DNA of 64,000 bases from Bradyrhizobium sp. U87765 SZCCT0048 (GCF_018131225.1 NZ_JAFCMM010000003.1:852864-916863), one strand, 5' to 3'. Numbered from the stretch's first letter, positions 52,801 to 63,200 are shown. Notes: generated from the sequence alone by a model not told the origin. Numbers and translations are program-made.

Positions 52801-54954
52801 GGGGAGCCCACCATTGTCCGCGATCACGCCTGAAAAATTGGCGAACCCGCTCGCAAGTCCGACCGTCAGCGTGACGTCGTTGCCATAGATGCCGAACACC
52901 CGGCCGCTGCCGGACAGCGATCGGATGGCGTTATTGAATCCAAGCTCCAGTTTTCCATCGACGGTGAAGTCGGAGTTCGCCGAGAAGGCCGTGCTGGTCC
53001 CGCTCAGCAGGGCGCCGTTCGCCGTGACCACGGTCGCGGCCGAGTAGCTGTTGCTGCCGCCGAATATCACGCTGTTCCCTGTGATGCTGAGGGTGCCGGG
53101 AGAGCCTCCGCCGTCGGTGATGCCGCCGTTCAGAATGAGCAGACCGTTGTTGCCGCTGAGCGAGCCGCCGGCTGCCGTGACCACGATCTGGTTGGAGACC
53201 GTGACACTGGAGGCTCCTGCCTGCAGCGCACCGCCGTTCAAGGTGATGCTCCCCGAGGAGGCGCCGAGCCCGCCGCTCTGCGACACGACGAGCGTGCCCT
53301 GGTTGATGCTCCAGGGCGTCACGGCGCTCGTTGTGTTGTTCAGCGTCCAGGTGCTGGAGCCGGTCTTGACGAAACCCGAGAAGCCCTGGAACTGACCTGA
53401 CGGCGACAGCTGCGAAACATCCAGACTGGCAGTGCCGCTTCCCCCGAGCTGCAGCCGGCCATTGCCGGTCTGATCCACCACATTGCCGAGGAAGCTGTAG
53501 CCAGCCTGCAACTCCAGCACGTTCGTGCCGCCGGTGAAGGTGACAGCGTTGGCGCGCGTGACGCCATCGCTGGCGAGGCCGCCGGAGATGGTGGCGCTGT
53601 TGATCAGCGTGACGTCGAAGCCGGTGACACCGGCGCCCCCCGCCCCTCCCGCACCGGCCGTGCCGTTTGTCTGGAGCGAGGTGCCACCTGCGCCGCCCGC
53701 GCCTCCGTTGCCACCCGAGATCAAGCCGGAGTTGACCAGCGTCGCCGTGTTGAGCGTCACGCCAGCGCCGCCATTGCCGCCATTGCTGCCGTTCCCGCCC
53801 TGACCGGTGTACGATGGCGCGGCGCCGCCGCCGCCGCCTGCGCCCCCGTTCCCGCCCGAGATGAAGCCGGAATTGACCAGCGTTGCCGCCGAGCCAAGCG
53901 CCATGCCAGCGCCGCCGGCGCCGCCGTTCCCGCCGTTTCCGCCCTGATTGGAGAACGCGTTGAGGGCGAGGCCGCCCGCACCGCCGGCACCGCCATTGCC
54001 GCCGATGACGGAGCCGATATTGGTCATCACACCACCGTTCAGGTTGATGATACCCGTACCGCCCGTGCCGCCATTGCCGCCGAGACCGGCGATCGACGAC
54101 GAACCGCCGGCTCCGCCGGCTCCGCCATTGCCGGCCGTGGCTATCCCGGCATAGAACACATTCAGGCCTATGCCGAAGCCCAGGATGCCGCCGCCGCCGC
54201 TCCCGCCATTGCCGCCGAAGCCGCCCGAGCCGCCGCCGCCGGCACCGCCGCCCGTGCCACCCGCGCCACCGTTTCCGCCCTTGACCACGAATAAGGTCTG
54301 GACGTCGTTGGTGATGACCGCGCCGTAACCGCCGCCGCCACCGCCACCGCCGCCACCGCCCGTGCCGGCCTCGCTGGGTCCGCTTCCGCCGTTGCCGCCT
54401 GCCCCTCCGGCGCCGCCCGCGACAGTCGACGAGATGGTGCCGCTATTGCCGTTGCCCGCGGTCCCGCTGCCGCCGCCGCCGCCGCCGCTGCCGGAATAGC
54501 CCCCCGAGCTTCCGTTGCCTCCCACGCCGCCGGCCGCGCCGTCGCCCACACCTCCGGCCCCCGCGGCGCCGCCAGCGATCAGGGCATCCCCTTGCACATA
54601 TCCATTCCCGCCGACGCCGCCGCTGCTGCCGGCCACGATCCCCGAAATTCCGCCTCCCCCGCCGCCGCCGCTGGCGGCGGCGGCAGCGGGATTTTCGTTT
54701 CCGTCGACGCCGGCCGCGCCGGCCCCGCCGGCTCCCCCGCCGGCGCCGCCTGCGCGGTAGCCGCCCGTGCCGGCGCCGCCGTCGCCATCGGCGGCCACGG
54801 CAGCCCCGCTGCCAATCGGCGCGATCAATGCGGCGACGACGGCGGCGATCGCTGTCAGGCTGCGTGAGGCCGCTTGATCCCGATGCCGGATATCACCGGG
54901 CACGACCTTGCGCGCGCTGTCGTCGCAGCGCGGAGCCAATGCCTCGAACTCCAT
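49831..54954 (-). CDS. Large glycine-rich autotransporter (AT1)
   Basis: A 1707-residue type Va autotransporter. Signal peptide (ASRSLTAIAAVVAALIAPIG), then about 400 residues of GGNGGAGG-type glycine-rich repeats with a recurring LVNSGFISGGNGGAGG ladder. Next come passenger-associated repeats (GANTYTGGT, GTLTLSGANTYTGTTTV) predicted as beta-helix and a run of NNGS/TNAG repeats. The C-terminal barrel of about 280 residues ends MVRYSW. ATG at 54954 or 54975. It probably sits at the cell surface or is released. The terminal residue is Trp rather than Phe. Confidence 0.88.
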   Translation of the reverse strand: MEFEALAPRCDDSARKVVPGDIRHRDQAASRSLTAIAAVVAALIAPIGSGAAVAADGDGGAGTGGYRAGGAGGGAGGAGAAGVDGNENPAAAAASGGGGGGGISGIVAGSSGGVGGNGYVQGDALIAGGAAGAGGVGDGAAGGVGGNGSSGGYSGSGGGGGGSGTAGNGNSGTISSTVAGGAGGAGGNGGSGPSEAGTGGGGGGGGGGGYGAVITNDVQTLFVVKGGNGGAGGTGGGAGGGGSGGFGGNGGSGGGGILGFGIGLNVFYAGIATAGNGGAGGAGGSSSIAGLGGNGGTGGTGIINLNGGVMTNIGSVIGGNGGAGGAGGLALNAFSNQGGNGGNGGAGGAGMALGSAATLVNSGFISGGNGGAGGGGGAAPSYTGQGGNGSNGGNGGAGVTLNTATLVNSGLISGGNGGAGGAGGTSLQTNGTAGAGGAGGAGVTGFDVTLINSATISGGLASDGVTRANAVTFTGGTNVLELQAGYSFLGNVVDQTGNGRLQLGGSGTASLDVSQLSPSGQFQGFSGFVKTGSSTWTLNNTTSAVTPWSINQGTLVVSQSGGLGASSGSITLNGGALQAGASSVTVSNQIVVTAAGGSLSGNNGLLILNGGITDGGGSPGTLSITGNSVIFGGSNSYSAATVVTANGALLSGTSTAFSANSDFTVDGKLELGFNNAIRSLSGSGRVFGIYGNDVTLTVGLASGFANFSGVIADNGGLPGKLSFVKNGGGAQVLTGANTYTGGTALNAGILSLQHATAGAIDAAGTGAIAINGGLLEFGATGSLANALSLATTRGTIAAVTGTSATLTGAFSVSVANARPVFGSALDTGTIVFAASSVSGQPLDTLEVAGGVLRAGTGNSSLGTLTAAAGATKIDAGGTLDFNGGNATIANLQGTGGTLTNAAGATTTIGQGSFGGVIAGGGALTVSTGTLTLSGANTYTGTTTVSGGTLVLAAAGSITSNVTNGAIFTTSGTVTGTVTNTGTVNANGGTVTGAIANTAGIFTVGGVFAGNATFTNAAGANLAIASAGSFNLGGLLTNAGAVTVANGGTLIATAGGITNSSGGAITVAAGGTVRDDLSNAGTVTNNGSYVAAVAGNTGSITNNGSWTGNVAGSSGRIANNGTWTGAITTSGTFANGAGATVSGLVSNSGAGLNAGTLNGGLTSTAGTFNNAGTISGNTVISGGAFFGTGSVGTLSIGSGAAFAPGNGTPGTSMAVTGSLAFSPGAFYQVAINPQTASFVTVTGAATLGGASVQAFFSAGSYVSKQYTIVNAAGGISGTFNALANTNLPSGFTSSLSYDGTHAYLDLALNFTPPAAPANNGLTVNQRNVGNALVNSFNTAGAIPIVFGALTPSGLTQVSGELATGTQQATFRAMDLFLGVLTDPSTGRGDGVDGATSPAGYADEATVAGRTGDAFAMFTKAAPAIFAPRWRVWAAGYGGAQSTSGNAVLGSNDTTSSVAGTAVGADYLISPDTLAGFALAGGGTSFNVNTLGSGRSDLFQAGAFVRHTMGAAYITGALAYGWQDITTNRTVTLAGVDQLRARFTANAYAGRIESGYRVVAPVVGGIGVTPYAAVQVTAFDLPEYAEQAISGASTFALSNASKSVTDTRTELGLRTDKSFAMQDGILTLRSRVAWAHDFNPDRAIAAAFQALPGASFVVNGAAQAADAALTTASAEMKWSNGWSAAATFEGEFSSVTRSYAGKGMVRYSW

Positions 54955-55212
54955 TGTCCAGCCCCTCACCCTCAACCCGCAACACCACCCGGCCGCGCCC
55001 CTCCGCGACCAAGGAATGAAAGGTCATGCTGGTCCTTTACCCAAAATCAATATTCGCAAACGCGGTTGGCACGTTGGGGTAAGAAATTGGGACGTTAAGG
55101 ACATTCCCCGCGTCTTCGTCGGAAGAGGCCCAGCCGCATTGCCGGCCCGGCATCGGCTCGGCTAAGACCCTTGGTCATTGCTTTCGTTTTCATTGCCTCA
55201 GGAGACCCGCGC

Positions 55213-56262
55213 TTGGCCGACGCAGTCCCGCATATCGAATGTTTCGGAATGTTGTTTCCGGAGACGGATCGCGCGAGCAGCGAGGCCTACCGCAGGATGA
55301 TGCTGCCGCTGTTCGAGTTCGAATTGCCGGAGTTTGCCAGAGAGGCGCCGTTCGCCTCGGAGGCCGAGGTCTACTGTCTGCCCGAGGTCACGGTGTCGCG
55401 AACCAGGAGCTCGGCCGTCCGCCTGACACGGACGATCAGGACAATCGCGCAATCGGCGACCGACCAGATCCTCGTCGTCTGCTACACCAGCGGCCATTTC
55501 ACCTTCAAGACCGGCGGCGCCGAGCGGCGCGTCGACAAGGGCGAACTCGCCTTCTTCGATCTGTCGCAGGAGATCGTGATCGAAGCGCCGTCCGTCGCCA
55601 ACATCAGTCTCGCCATTTCACGGCGCAGGCTCGAGGCGCTGTTTCCGCTGCTCGACCTTGCCCACGGCATGGTGCTGGAATCGGGAGCGCTCACGCGCGT
55701 GCTGATCGGCATGATGGAGCAAAGCATGGCGATCGGCCCGGCGATGACGCTTGCAGAGGCGCGCCCCATCGCCGACGCCATCGTCGGGCTCGTGGTCGCC
55801 TGCCTGGAGAACGTCTCGCGCGAACAGGCGCCGGCAAACGCGGGCACCGGCACCGCCTCGCTCGCCGCCATGAAAAGCACGATCGAACGTCGTCTCAGCG
55901 ATCCTTCGCTTGGACCTCAAACACTGATCGACGAGTTCGCCATCACGCGCTCGACGCTCTATCGCGCCTTCGAGCCGCTCGGCGGCGTCAGCGCCTATAT
56001 CACCGAGCGGAGGCTGCGCTATGCGCTCCGCCGGATCACCGATCCCGCACAGCCGCGGCTGCGCATCTCGCAGCTCGCCTTCGAATTCGGGTTCAGCCAC
56101 GCTCCGGCATTCACACGGGCCTTCAAGGCATTCTTCGGCATGTCGCCGAAGGACGTTCGCGACCTGATCGCCCATCCCGAGGCCGATGAGGTACCGTTCA
56201 TGGTATCGCCTGACGCGCTGCCCTATCTGCGTCCGATCGAGCCTGCTGCCGCAGAGTTCTAG
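55213..56262 (+). CDS. AraC-family transcriptional regulator
   Basis: A 349-residue regulator: N-terminal AraC-binding-like domain (TDQILVVCYTSGHFTFKTGG, GELAFFDLSQEIVIE) and C-terminal double HTH (LIDEFAITRSTLYRAFEPLGGVSAYI; ISQLAFEFGFSHAPAFTRAFKAFFGMSPKDVR). TTG at 55213 is favoured because GGAG lies 8 nt before it; another TTG at 55171 is in frame. It lies between autotransporter genes AT1 and AT2 on the opposite strand and is their most likely regulator (inference). Confidence 0.88.
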   Translation: MADAVPHIECFGMLFPETDRASSEAYRRMMLPLFEFELPEFAREAPFASEAEVYCLPEVTVSRTRSSAVRLTRTIRTIAQSATDQILVVCYTSGHFTFKTGGAERRVDKGELAFFDLSQEIVIEAPSVANISLAISRRRLEALFPLLDLAHGMVLESGALTRVLIGMMEQSMAIGPAMTLAEARPIADAIVGLVVACLENVSREQAPANAGTGTASLAAMKSTIERRLSDPSLGPQTLIDEFAITRSTLYRAFEPLGGVSAYITERRLRYALRRITDPAQPRLRISQLAFEFGFSHAPAFTRAFKAFFGMSPKDVRDLIAHPEADEVPFMVSPDALPYLRPIEPAAAEF

Positions 56263-56282
56263 CGCCCTGCCGGGCGAAACAT

Positions 56283-56345
56283 GCCCCCGGACTTGATCGG
56301 GGGATGGCAACGCTGCGCGTGAAGACAACGCGTCATAACGAGAAT
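56283..56345. repeat. Partial palindromic repeat after the araC gene
   Basis: CCCCCGGACTTGATCGGGGG forms a hairpin, followed by CGCGTGAAGACAACGCG. It resembles a decayed family B element and may end the araC transcript; it lies in the 269-bp gap before AT2. Confidence 0.5.
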
Positions 56346-56531
56346 CCAGGGCGCGTTCTAGAGCGCGTGATTGCGTCGAGGGTCCATGCGCCGATCATTC
56401 CGCCCCGCCGATGACGAGCGGCCCGCAGGCCATCGCGACGCCTCCCCGGCCTGCCGGACTGGCAAATCCCTCGCGAGCCTGCGCAGAACCGGCGGGCGTG
56501 ACACGCGCCGGCCCTGCGATGGATGGCGCCC

Positions 56532-59500
56532 TTACCAGCTGTAGCGCACGACGCCGCGGCCGCCATAGGAGCGCGAGACGTTCGAGAACTCGCCTTCGAA
56601 GGTCGCCGCCGCCGACCAGCCGTTGCGCCACTTCATTTCGGCAGACGCGGTGGTGAGCGCCGCATCGCGCGCCTGCGCCGCGCCGTTGACCACGAAGCTC
56701 GCCCCCGGCAGCGCCTGGAAGGTCGCGGCGACCGAACGATCGGGATCGTAGTCATGCGCCCAGGCGAAGCGGCTGCGCAGCGTCAGGATGCCATCCTGCA
56801 CCGCGAACGACTTGTCGGTGCGCAAGCCGAGTTCGGTGCGGGTGTCGGTGATGCTGCGCGATGCATAGTTGAGCGCGAAGGCGGAGGTGCCGGCGACGGC
56901 CTGCTCGGCATAGGCCGGCAGATCGAACGCCGTGACCTGCACGGCGGCATAGGGCGTAACGCCGAAGCCGCCGGTGCCGCCGATCCACGGCGCCACGAGA
57001 CGATAGCCGCTCTCGGCGCGTCCGCTCCACGCATTGGCGTTGAAGCTGGCGCGCAGACGGTCGGCGCCCGCAACCGCCACCGTCCGATCGGTCGTGATGT
57101 CCTGCCAGCCATAGCCGAGCGCGGCGGAGACATAAGCCGCACCGATGTTGTGGCGAACGTAGGCGCCGGCCTGGAACAGATCCGACCGTCCGCTGCCGCC
57201 GTTGCCGACACTGAAGTTGGTGCCGCCGCCGGAGAGCGCGAAGCCGAGAATGGTGTTTGGCGCGAGGCGATAGTCGGCGCCGAGCGCGGTGCCGTAGATG
57301 CTGCTGGTCGCGGTATTCGAGCCGACCGTGGCGCTGCCATCGGTGGTCTGCGAACCGCCGAAGCCCATCACCCAGGTGCTCCAGCGCGGATCGGAGATGC
57401 CGGCCGGCGGCGCCTTGGTGAACATCGCGAAGGCATCGCCCGCGCGCTTGCGCGCGGAACGCTCATCCGCATAACCGAGCACGCCCGCGCCGGACGCACC
57501 GTTGAAGCAATCGTCGCCGCCCTGCGCCTGGAAGCCACAGCCGCCCGCGGGGCCGGTGAGCATGCCCATGAACTGGCCCATCGCCTGGAAGGTCGTCTGC
57601 TGCGACGCCGCGCCGAGTTCGCCGGATGCCTGGGTCAGGCCGCCTTGCGTCAGCGCGCCATAGACGAACGGAATGCCGCCATTGGCGTTGAACGAATTGA
57701 TCAGCGCATTGGCCACCGCCTGCTGGTTGTGCGGCAGGCCGCCGCCAAAGCCGGGCGCGGTCGGTGTCGGCGGCGGCGTGTAGTTCAGCGCCAGATCGAG
57801 ATAGGCATTGTTGGCATCGTAGCGCAGGCCGGTGTGGAAGTTCGCCGGCAGGTTGGTGGTGACGACGTTCGAGGCGAACGTGCCGGACACGCCGCCGGTG
57901 GTGGCTAGGATGGTGTAGGCCTTGCTGATGTAGCTGCCGTTCGCGAACACGGCGTTGACGGTCGCGCCGTCGAGCGTCGCCGCTCCCGTGACGCTGGCCA
58001 GCGACGCCGCCGACGGATTGACCTGCACGAGGTACGTCGCGCCGGACTGGACGGCGAGATTGCCGACGATGCTGATCACGCTGCCGGGCGTCCCCTCGCC
58101 CGGCGCGAAGGTGGCGCCGCTATTGATGGTGACGGAGGACTGCTGGATGAGGCCGCCGCCCGTCAGCGTGCCGCCGGAATTGACGGTGACCGACGGCGTG
58201 CCGGCGAGCATGCCCGCCACATTCAGCGTGCCGCCATTGACGACGGTGGCGCCGCTATAGCGGACCGTGCCGAGCAGCGTCGTGACGCCGTCCGTCGTGG
58301 TCAGGCTCGCCGTACCGCCGAGATTCCGGATCGTGCCCCCGGTGGAGCTGATCGGCGCATTCAGGTCGCCGTTCATGATCGTGCCGCCGGAGAGATACGC
58401 GGCTCTCTGCGTCTGGGTCGTCCTTCCGAGATCGAGTGTCGCTCCGGTGAAGACAACCGTCAGGTTTCCGACGTCACCCAGTGTTCCGGCGCCCGACAGC
58501 TGCACGGTGCCCAGGCCGATAAACGTGCCGGACGTATAGCTATTGGCTTCGGTCAGCGTGATGGTCCCCGCCCCCATTTTACCGATGGAGCCATTGCCGC
58601 TGATGACGTTGTCCACCACCGTGTTGACGTCGGTGACGAGAGTCAAAGTCGATGGCGTGCTGACATTGTTGACACTGATGCCGCCATGCAGCTGCGACGT
58701 CGCCCCCGTGAAGAGCAGAGCGTTGAAACTGCCGGAGATGAATTCGATCGCGTTCGCCTGCCCTGACGCGCCGAACCCGCCGCTGATGCTGCCGCCGGCT
58801 CCCATCACGACAGTGACGTTCTTGCCGACCAGACCGACACCGCCGCCGGCGAGATGCCCGTTCACCGCCACGGGGCCGGCATCGCCGCCGGTGACCGCGC
58901 CGTTGATATTGACCGTGAGCTGCTCCTTGGCCGCCGTGTTCAGGACCGACAGCCCGGTCCCACCACTGCCGCCATAGTCATTGGCACCCGCGGTGCCGCC
59001 GGTGCCGCCCGTAACGGCGCCATTGATCGTGAACTGCGTCGAGCCGCTCGCGGAGGTTGCGATCGACAGTCCGATGCCTCCGCCGCCGCCGAGGCCATAC
59101 GCACCCGCGCCACCACCGTGGCCGCCCGCGATCGCCCCGTTGAAGATGAATGTGGCGTTGCTGCCGCCGTTGTTCGGGTTGAACAGCAGTCCGATGCCGC
59201 CGCTGCCGCCGGCACCGCCGCTCGCAGCCTGGCTGGCGTAACCATCGCCACCCGCACCACCATTGCCGCCTGTGACATTGACCGACAGGGTATCGACCAG
59301 AGACGAGCCGGTGACCACGGCGCCATAGCCGCCGGCGCCGCCGCCACCCGCTGCCGGCTGCGACATGCCATGGGTATCAACGGCAGCGCCACCATTGCCG
59401 CCATTGCCACCCGTCGCGGCCGATATCGGAAAGATGCTGCCGACAGAGCCATGCGCACCGCCGCCGCCGCCGCTTCCGGAACCATCGGCGTCGGTTCCGC

Positions 59501-59861
59501 CATTGCCGCCGCTCGCACCGGGAGTGGCGCCGCCTGCCCCTCCGGCCACGCCGGCGAACGGTCCGCGCGAACTCGCACCGCCATCGCCACCGGTCGTGCC
59601 GGCGCCGCCACCACCACCGCCGGCGACATGATAGCCCGCGGCGCTATCGCCGTACCCTCCGGCGGATTCGGCTTGATCGCGGCCGCCGGCATTGCTGGTC
59701 CGAACGCCGCCCCCCTCGTCGAAGATGCCCGATTGACCGCCGTCTGCGAAGACCGGCGCGGTGAGCGCGGTGCTGACCAGCAGCGCCGCAGCCAGGCTGC
59801 TGACGCGACAAGCTCGACGCGCGGCCGACGCGACGACCGGCTGCATTCCAGAAACGCTCAT
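56532..59861 (-). CDS. Glycine-rich autotransporter (AT2)
   Basis: A 1109-residue autotransporter: signal peptide (SSLAAALLVSTALTAPVFA), about 300 residues of GGNGG/GGAGG-type glycine-rich passenger with interspersed TFIFNGAI and FTINGAV strands, passenger-associated repeats (TITLTEANSYTSGTFIGLG), then a C-terminal barrel ending VVRYSW. Two cysteines lie close together before the barrel (GGCGFQAQGGDDCF), possibly a disulfide. ATG at 59861. The segment 57538-58358 is nearly identical to part of AT3. Confidence 0.88.
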   Translation of the reverse strand: MSVSGMQPVVASAARRACRVSSLAAALLVSTALTAPVFADGGQSGIFDEGGGVRTSNAGGRDQAESAGGYGDSAAGYHVAGGGGGGAGTTGGDGGASSRGPFAGVAGGAGGATPGASGGNGGTDADGSGSGGGGGAHGSVGSIFPISAATGGNGGNGGAAVDTHGMSQPAAGGGGAGGYGAVVTGSSLVDTLSVNVTGGNGGAGGDGYASQAASGGAGGSGGIGLLFNPNNGGSNATFIFNGAIAGGHGGGAGAYGLGGGGGIGLSIATSASGSTQFTINGAVTGGTGGTAGANDYGGSGGTGLSVLNTAAKEQLTVNINGAVTGGDAGPVAVNGHLAGGGVGLVGKNVTVVMGAGGSISGGFGASGQANAIEFISGSFNALLFTGATSQLHGGISVNNVSTPSTLTLVTDVNTVVDNVISGNGSIGKMGAGTITLTEANSYTSGTFIGLGTVQLSGAGTLGDVGNLTVVFTGATLDLGRTTQTQRAAYLSGGTIMNGDLNAPISSTGGTIRNLGGTASLTTTDGVTTLLGTVRYSGATVVNGGTLNVAGMLAGTPSVTVNSGGTLTGGGLIQQSSVTINSGATFAPGEGTPGSVISIVGNLAVQSGATYLVQVNPSAASLASVTGAATLDGATVNAVFANGSYISKAYTILATTGGVSGTFASNVVTTNLPANFHTGLRYDANNAYLDLALNYTPPPTPTAPGFGGGLPHNQQAVANALINSFNANGGIPFVYGALTQGGLTQASGELGAASQQTTFQAMGQFMGMLTGPAGGCGFQAQGGDDCFNGASGAGVLGYADERSARKRAGDAFAMFTKAPPAGISDPRWSTWVMGFGGSQTTDGSATVGSNTATSSIYGTALGADYRLAPNTILGFALSGGGTNFSVGNGGSGRSDLFQAGAYVRHNIGAAYVSAALGYGWQDITTDRTVAVAGADRLRASFNANAWSGRAESGYRLVAPWIGGTGGFGVTPYAAVQVTAFDLPAYAEQAVAGTSAFALNYASRSITDTRTELGLRTDKSFAVQDGILTLRSRFAWAHDYDPDRSVAATFQALPGASFVVNGAAQARDAALTTASAEMKWRNGWSAAATFEGEFSNVSRSYGGRGVVRYSW

Positions 59862-59993
59862 ATCCACCCCGACGGCCCCGGCGGCGCGCTGGCGCGACCG
59901 CTCACATCCCAACTTCGACTCGCAATGCGCGCAGTCCCGGGAAGCTGCTTACCGTCCCGCGGGTGAAGTTTGTCGCGACGGCCAGTCGCACGT

Positions 59994-60009
59994 TGTAAAT
60001 GAATGTAAA
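59994..60009. promoter_or_regulatory. Paired TGTAAA direct repeat upstream of AT2
   Basis: TGTAAA at 59994-59999 and 60004-60009, exactly 10 bp apart, about 133 bp upstream of the AT2 start. Same arrangement as upstream of AT3. Possible promoter or activator site. Confidence 0.45.
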
Positions 60010-60148
60010 GACGGCGCGCCGGAGAGCCCACGCACCGCGCGCCGGTCGAGGCATCTCCTGGTCCTGGCCCGGATCGCCGGCGCGACCGGGCTGCGCCAGG
60101 CGGGCCGGGCATTCGCCCGACGAGCGTTGCCGCACCACGATGCACGCC

Positions 60149-60185
60149 GTGATCGCTGCCTGCTACCAGGGCCGGGAGCGATCAC
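60149..60185. terminator. Hairpin downstream of AT3
   Basis: GTGATCGCT at 60149-60157 pairs perfectly with AGCGATCAC at 60177-60185 over a 19-nt loop, about 84 bp past the AT3 stop. No T-run, so factor-independent termination is uncertain. Confidence 0.35.
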
Positions 60186-60268
60186 GGCATTGGCCATCAA
60201 ACCGACCGCGACGCGATCGCGGCAGCGAGGACCCGCCCGTTCGTCGCAGCCGTCGCGGATCGAGCCGC

Positions 60269-63200
60269 TTACCAGCTGTAGCGCACGACGCCGCGGCCAC
60301 CGTAGGAGCGCGTGACGTTCGAGAACTCGCCCTCGAAGGTCGCGGCCGCCGACCAGCCATTGCGCCACTTCATTTCGGCGGACGCGGTGGTCAGCGCGGC
60401 ATCGCGCGCCTGCGCCGCGCCGTTGACGACGAAGCTCGCGCCCGGCAGCGCCTGGAAGGTTGCCGCGACCGAACGATCGGCGTTGTAGTCGTGCGCCCAG
60501 GCGAAGCGGCTGCGCAGCGTCAGGATGCCGTCCTGCACCGCGAACGACTTGTCGGTGCGCAGGCCGAGTTCGGTGCGGGTGTCGGTGATGCTCTTGCCGG
60601 CATAGTTCAGCGCGAAGGCCGAGGTGCCGGCGACGGCGCGCTCGGCATAGGCCGGCAGATCGAACGCTGTCACCTGCACCGCCGCATACGGCGTGACGCC
60701 GATGCCGCCGACCCACGGCGCCACGAGGCGATAGCCGGTCTCGGCGCGTCCGCTCCACGCATTGGCGTTGAAGCTGGCGCGCAGGCGATCCGCCGCCACC
60801 GTGCGATCGGTGGTGACATCCTGCCAGCCATAGCCGAGCGCGGCGGAGAGGTAGGCCGCTCCGATGTTGTGACGAACATAGGCGCCGGCCTGGAACAGAT
60901 CGGACCGGCCGCTGCCGCCGTTGCCGACACTGAAGTTGGTGCCGCCGCCGGAGAGCGCGAAGCCGAGAATGGTGTTTGGCGCGAGGCGATAGTCGGCGCC
61001 GAGCGCGGTGCCGTAGATGCTGCTGGTCGACGTGTTGGAGCCAGTCATGGCATTGCCGTCGGTGGTCTGCGAACCGCCGAAGCCCATCACCCAGGTGCTC
61101 CAGCGCGGATCGGAGATGCCGGCCGGCGGCGCCTTGGTGAACATCGCGAAGGCATCGCCCGCGCGCTTGCTGACCGTCGACGCGCCGGCACGCTCATCCG
61201 CATAGCCGAGCACGCCGGAGCCCGATGCGCCGCTGAAACATGCGTCGCCGCCCTGTGCCTGGGACGCGCATCCGCCCGCGGGGCCGGTGAGCATGCCCAT
61301 GAACTGGCCCATCGCCTGGAACGTCGTCTGCTGCGACGAGGCGCCGAGTTCGCCGGATGCCTGGGTCAGGCCGCCTTGCGTCAGCGCGCCATAGACGAAC
61401 GGGATGCCGCCATTGGCGTTGAACGAATTGATCAGCGCATTGGCCACCGCCTGCTGGTTGCGCGGCAGGCCGCCGCCAAAGCCGGGCGCGGTCGGTGTCG
61501 GCGGCGGCGTGTAGTTCAGCGCCAGATCGAGATAGGCATTGTTGGCATCGTAGCGCAGGCCGGTGTGGAAGTTCGCCGGCAGGTTGGTGGTGACGACGTT
61601 CGAGGCGAACGTGCCGGACACGCCGCCGGTGGTGGCCAGGATGGTGTAGGCCTTGCTGATGTAGCTGCCGTTCGCGAACACGGCGTTGACGGTCGCGCCG
61701 CCGAGCGTCGCCGCTCCCGTGACGCTGGCCAGCGACGCCGTCGACGGATTGACCTGCACGAGGTACGTCGCGCCGGACTGGACGGCGAGATTGCCGACGA
61801 TGCTGATCACGCTGGCGGGCGTCCCCTCGCCCGGCGCGAAGGTGGCGCCGCTGTTGATGGTGACGGAGGACTGCTGGATAAGGCCGCCGCCCGTCAGCGT
61901 GCCGCCGGAATTGACGGTGACCGATGGCGTGCCGGTGATGAAGCCCGCCAGATTCAGCGTGCCGCCATTAACGACGGTGGCGCCGCTATAGCGGACCGTG
62001 CCGAGCAGCGTCGTGACGCCGTCCGTCGTGGTCAGGCTCGCCGTGCCGCCGAGATTCCGGATCGTGCCCCCGGTGGAGCTGACCGGCGCATTCAGGTTGC
62101 CGTTGATGATCGTGCCGCCGTTGAGCTGGACGGAGCTCTGCGTCTGCGTGGTGCCGCCGAGATCGAGTGTGCCCGTCGGTCCAACGAAAGTCTGGTTGCC
62201 GACATCGCCCAGGGTACCGGCCCCGGACAGTTTCAGCGTGCCGTCCATGACAGTGGTGCCCTGGGAATAGGTGTTGACGCCGGTCAGCGTGAGAGTCCCC
62301 GTGCCGCCTTTGCCGATGGCGCCGTAGCCGGAGATGACGTTGTCGACCACCGTGGCGCCGTCCGTGAACATCATCAGAGCTGCGGACGTCGAGGAGTTGT
62401 TGAGGCTGATGCCACCGGTCAGTTGCGAGGTCGGGCCATTGAAGGCCAGGTAGTTGACACTGCCGCCGATAAACTCGAGAGCGTTGGCCCGCACTCCGTT
62501 CCCGTCGGTTCCTCCGCTGATGCTGCCACCGGCGCCCATGATGATCAGAACGTTCGCCCCCACAAGGCCAGCGCCGCCATTGCCGGTGTGGCCGGTCGGT
62601 GCCACCGCGCCGGCATTGCCGCCGGAGATCGCGCTGTTGACCGTGAGCTGGAACATGCCCCGGCCGTCGCCCAGCGCGGACAGTCCAGTGCCACCGCTCC
62701 CGCCGTAATCACGGGCGCCCGCAGTACCGCCCGTGCCGCCCGTCACCGCCCCGTTGAGCGTGAACATGGTCTGGCCCATCCCGCTGGCGGAGAGGGACAT
62801 TCCGGTGCCGCCGTCGCCACCAAGACCAATCGCGCGTGCGGCGCCGCCGTTACCGCCGGTCACCGCGCCATTGATCGTGAAGTCCGCATTGCGGGCGTCA
62901 TTGTTCGGGGTGAAGACCAGGCCGACACCGCCGCTGCCACCGGTGCCGCCGCTCGCGCCCTGAGCGCTGTAGCCAGCACCGCCGGCGCCACCGTTGCCGC
63001 CCGTCGCATTGACCGTCAGCGTGCCGGACAGAACCGTGCCGTCGCCGAACACGACGGCGCCGTAGCCGCCCGCGCCGCCGCCGCCGGCCGCCGGTAGCGC
63101 CGAGGGCGGGCCTTCGAACGAATCTCCGCCGTTGCCGCCATTGCCGCCCGTGACGGTCACCGTCGGCAGGACGCTGCCGACAAAGCCATGCGCGCCACCA

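Larger units (their letters stand above)
59862..60268. promoter_or_regulatory. AT2 leader and AT3 downstream region
   Basis: A 407-bp gene-free stretch. The part near AT2 aligns by eye with the AT3 leader (shared ACTCGCAATGCGCGCAGTCC and TGTAAAG...GACGGCGCGC text). The distal part holds a 9-bp hairpin GTGATCGCT / AGCGATCAC (60149-60185) downstream of AT3. Confidence 0.5.

Noticed and set aside
53600..54800. CRISPR-like or tandem DNA repeats
   Set aside because: The repeats are in-frame glycine-rich codons of the AT1 passenger with irregular spacing, not uniform repeats with unique spacers.
59999..63097. A 1032-codon open frame on the + strand
   Set aside because: Antisense to AT3, created by GC-rich glycine codons read backwards.
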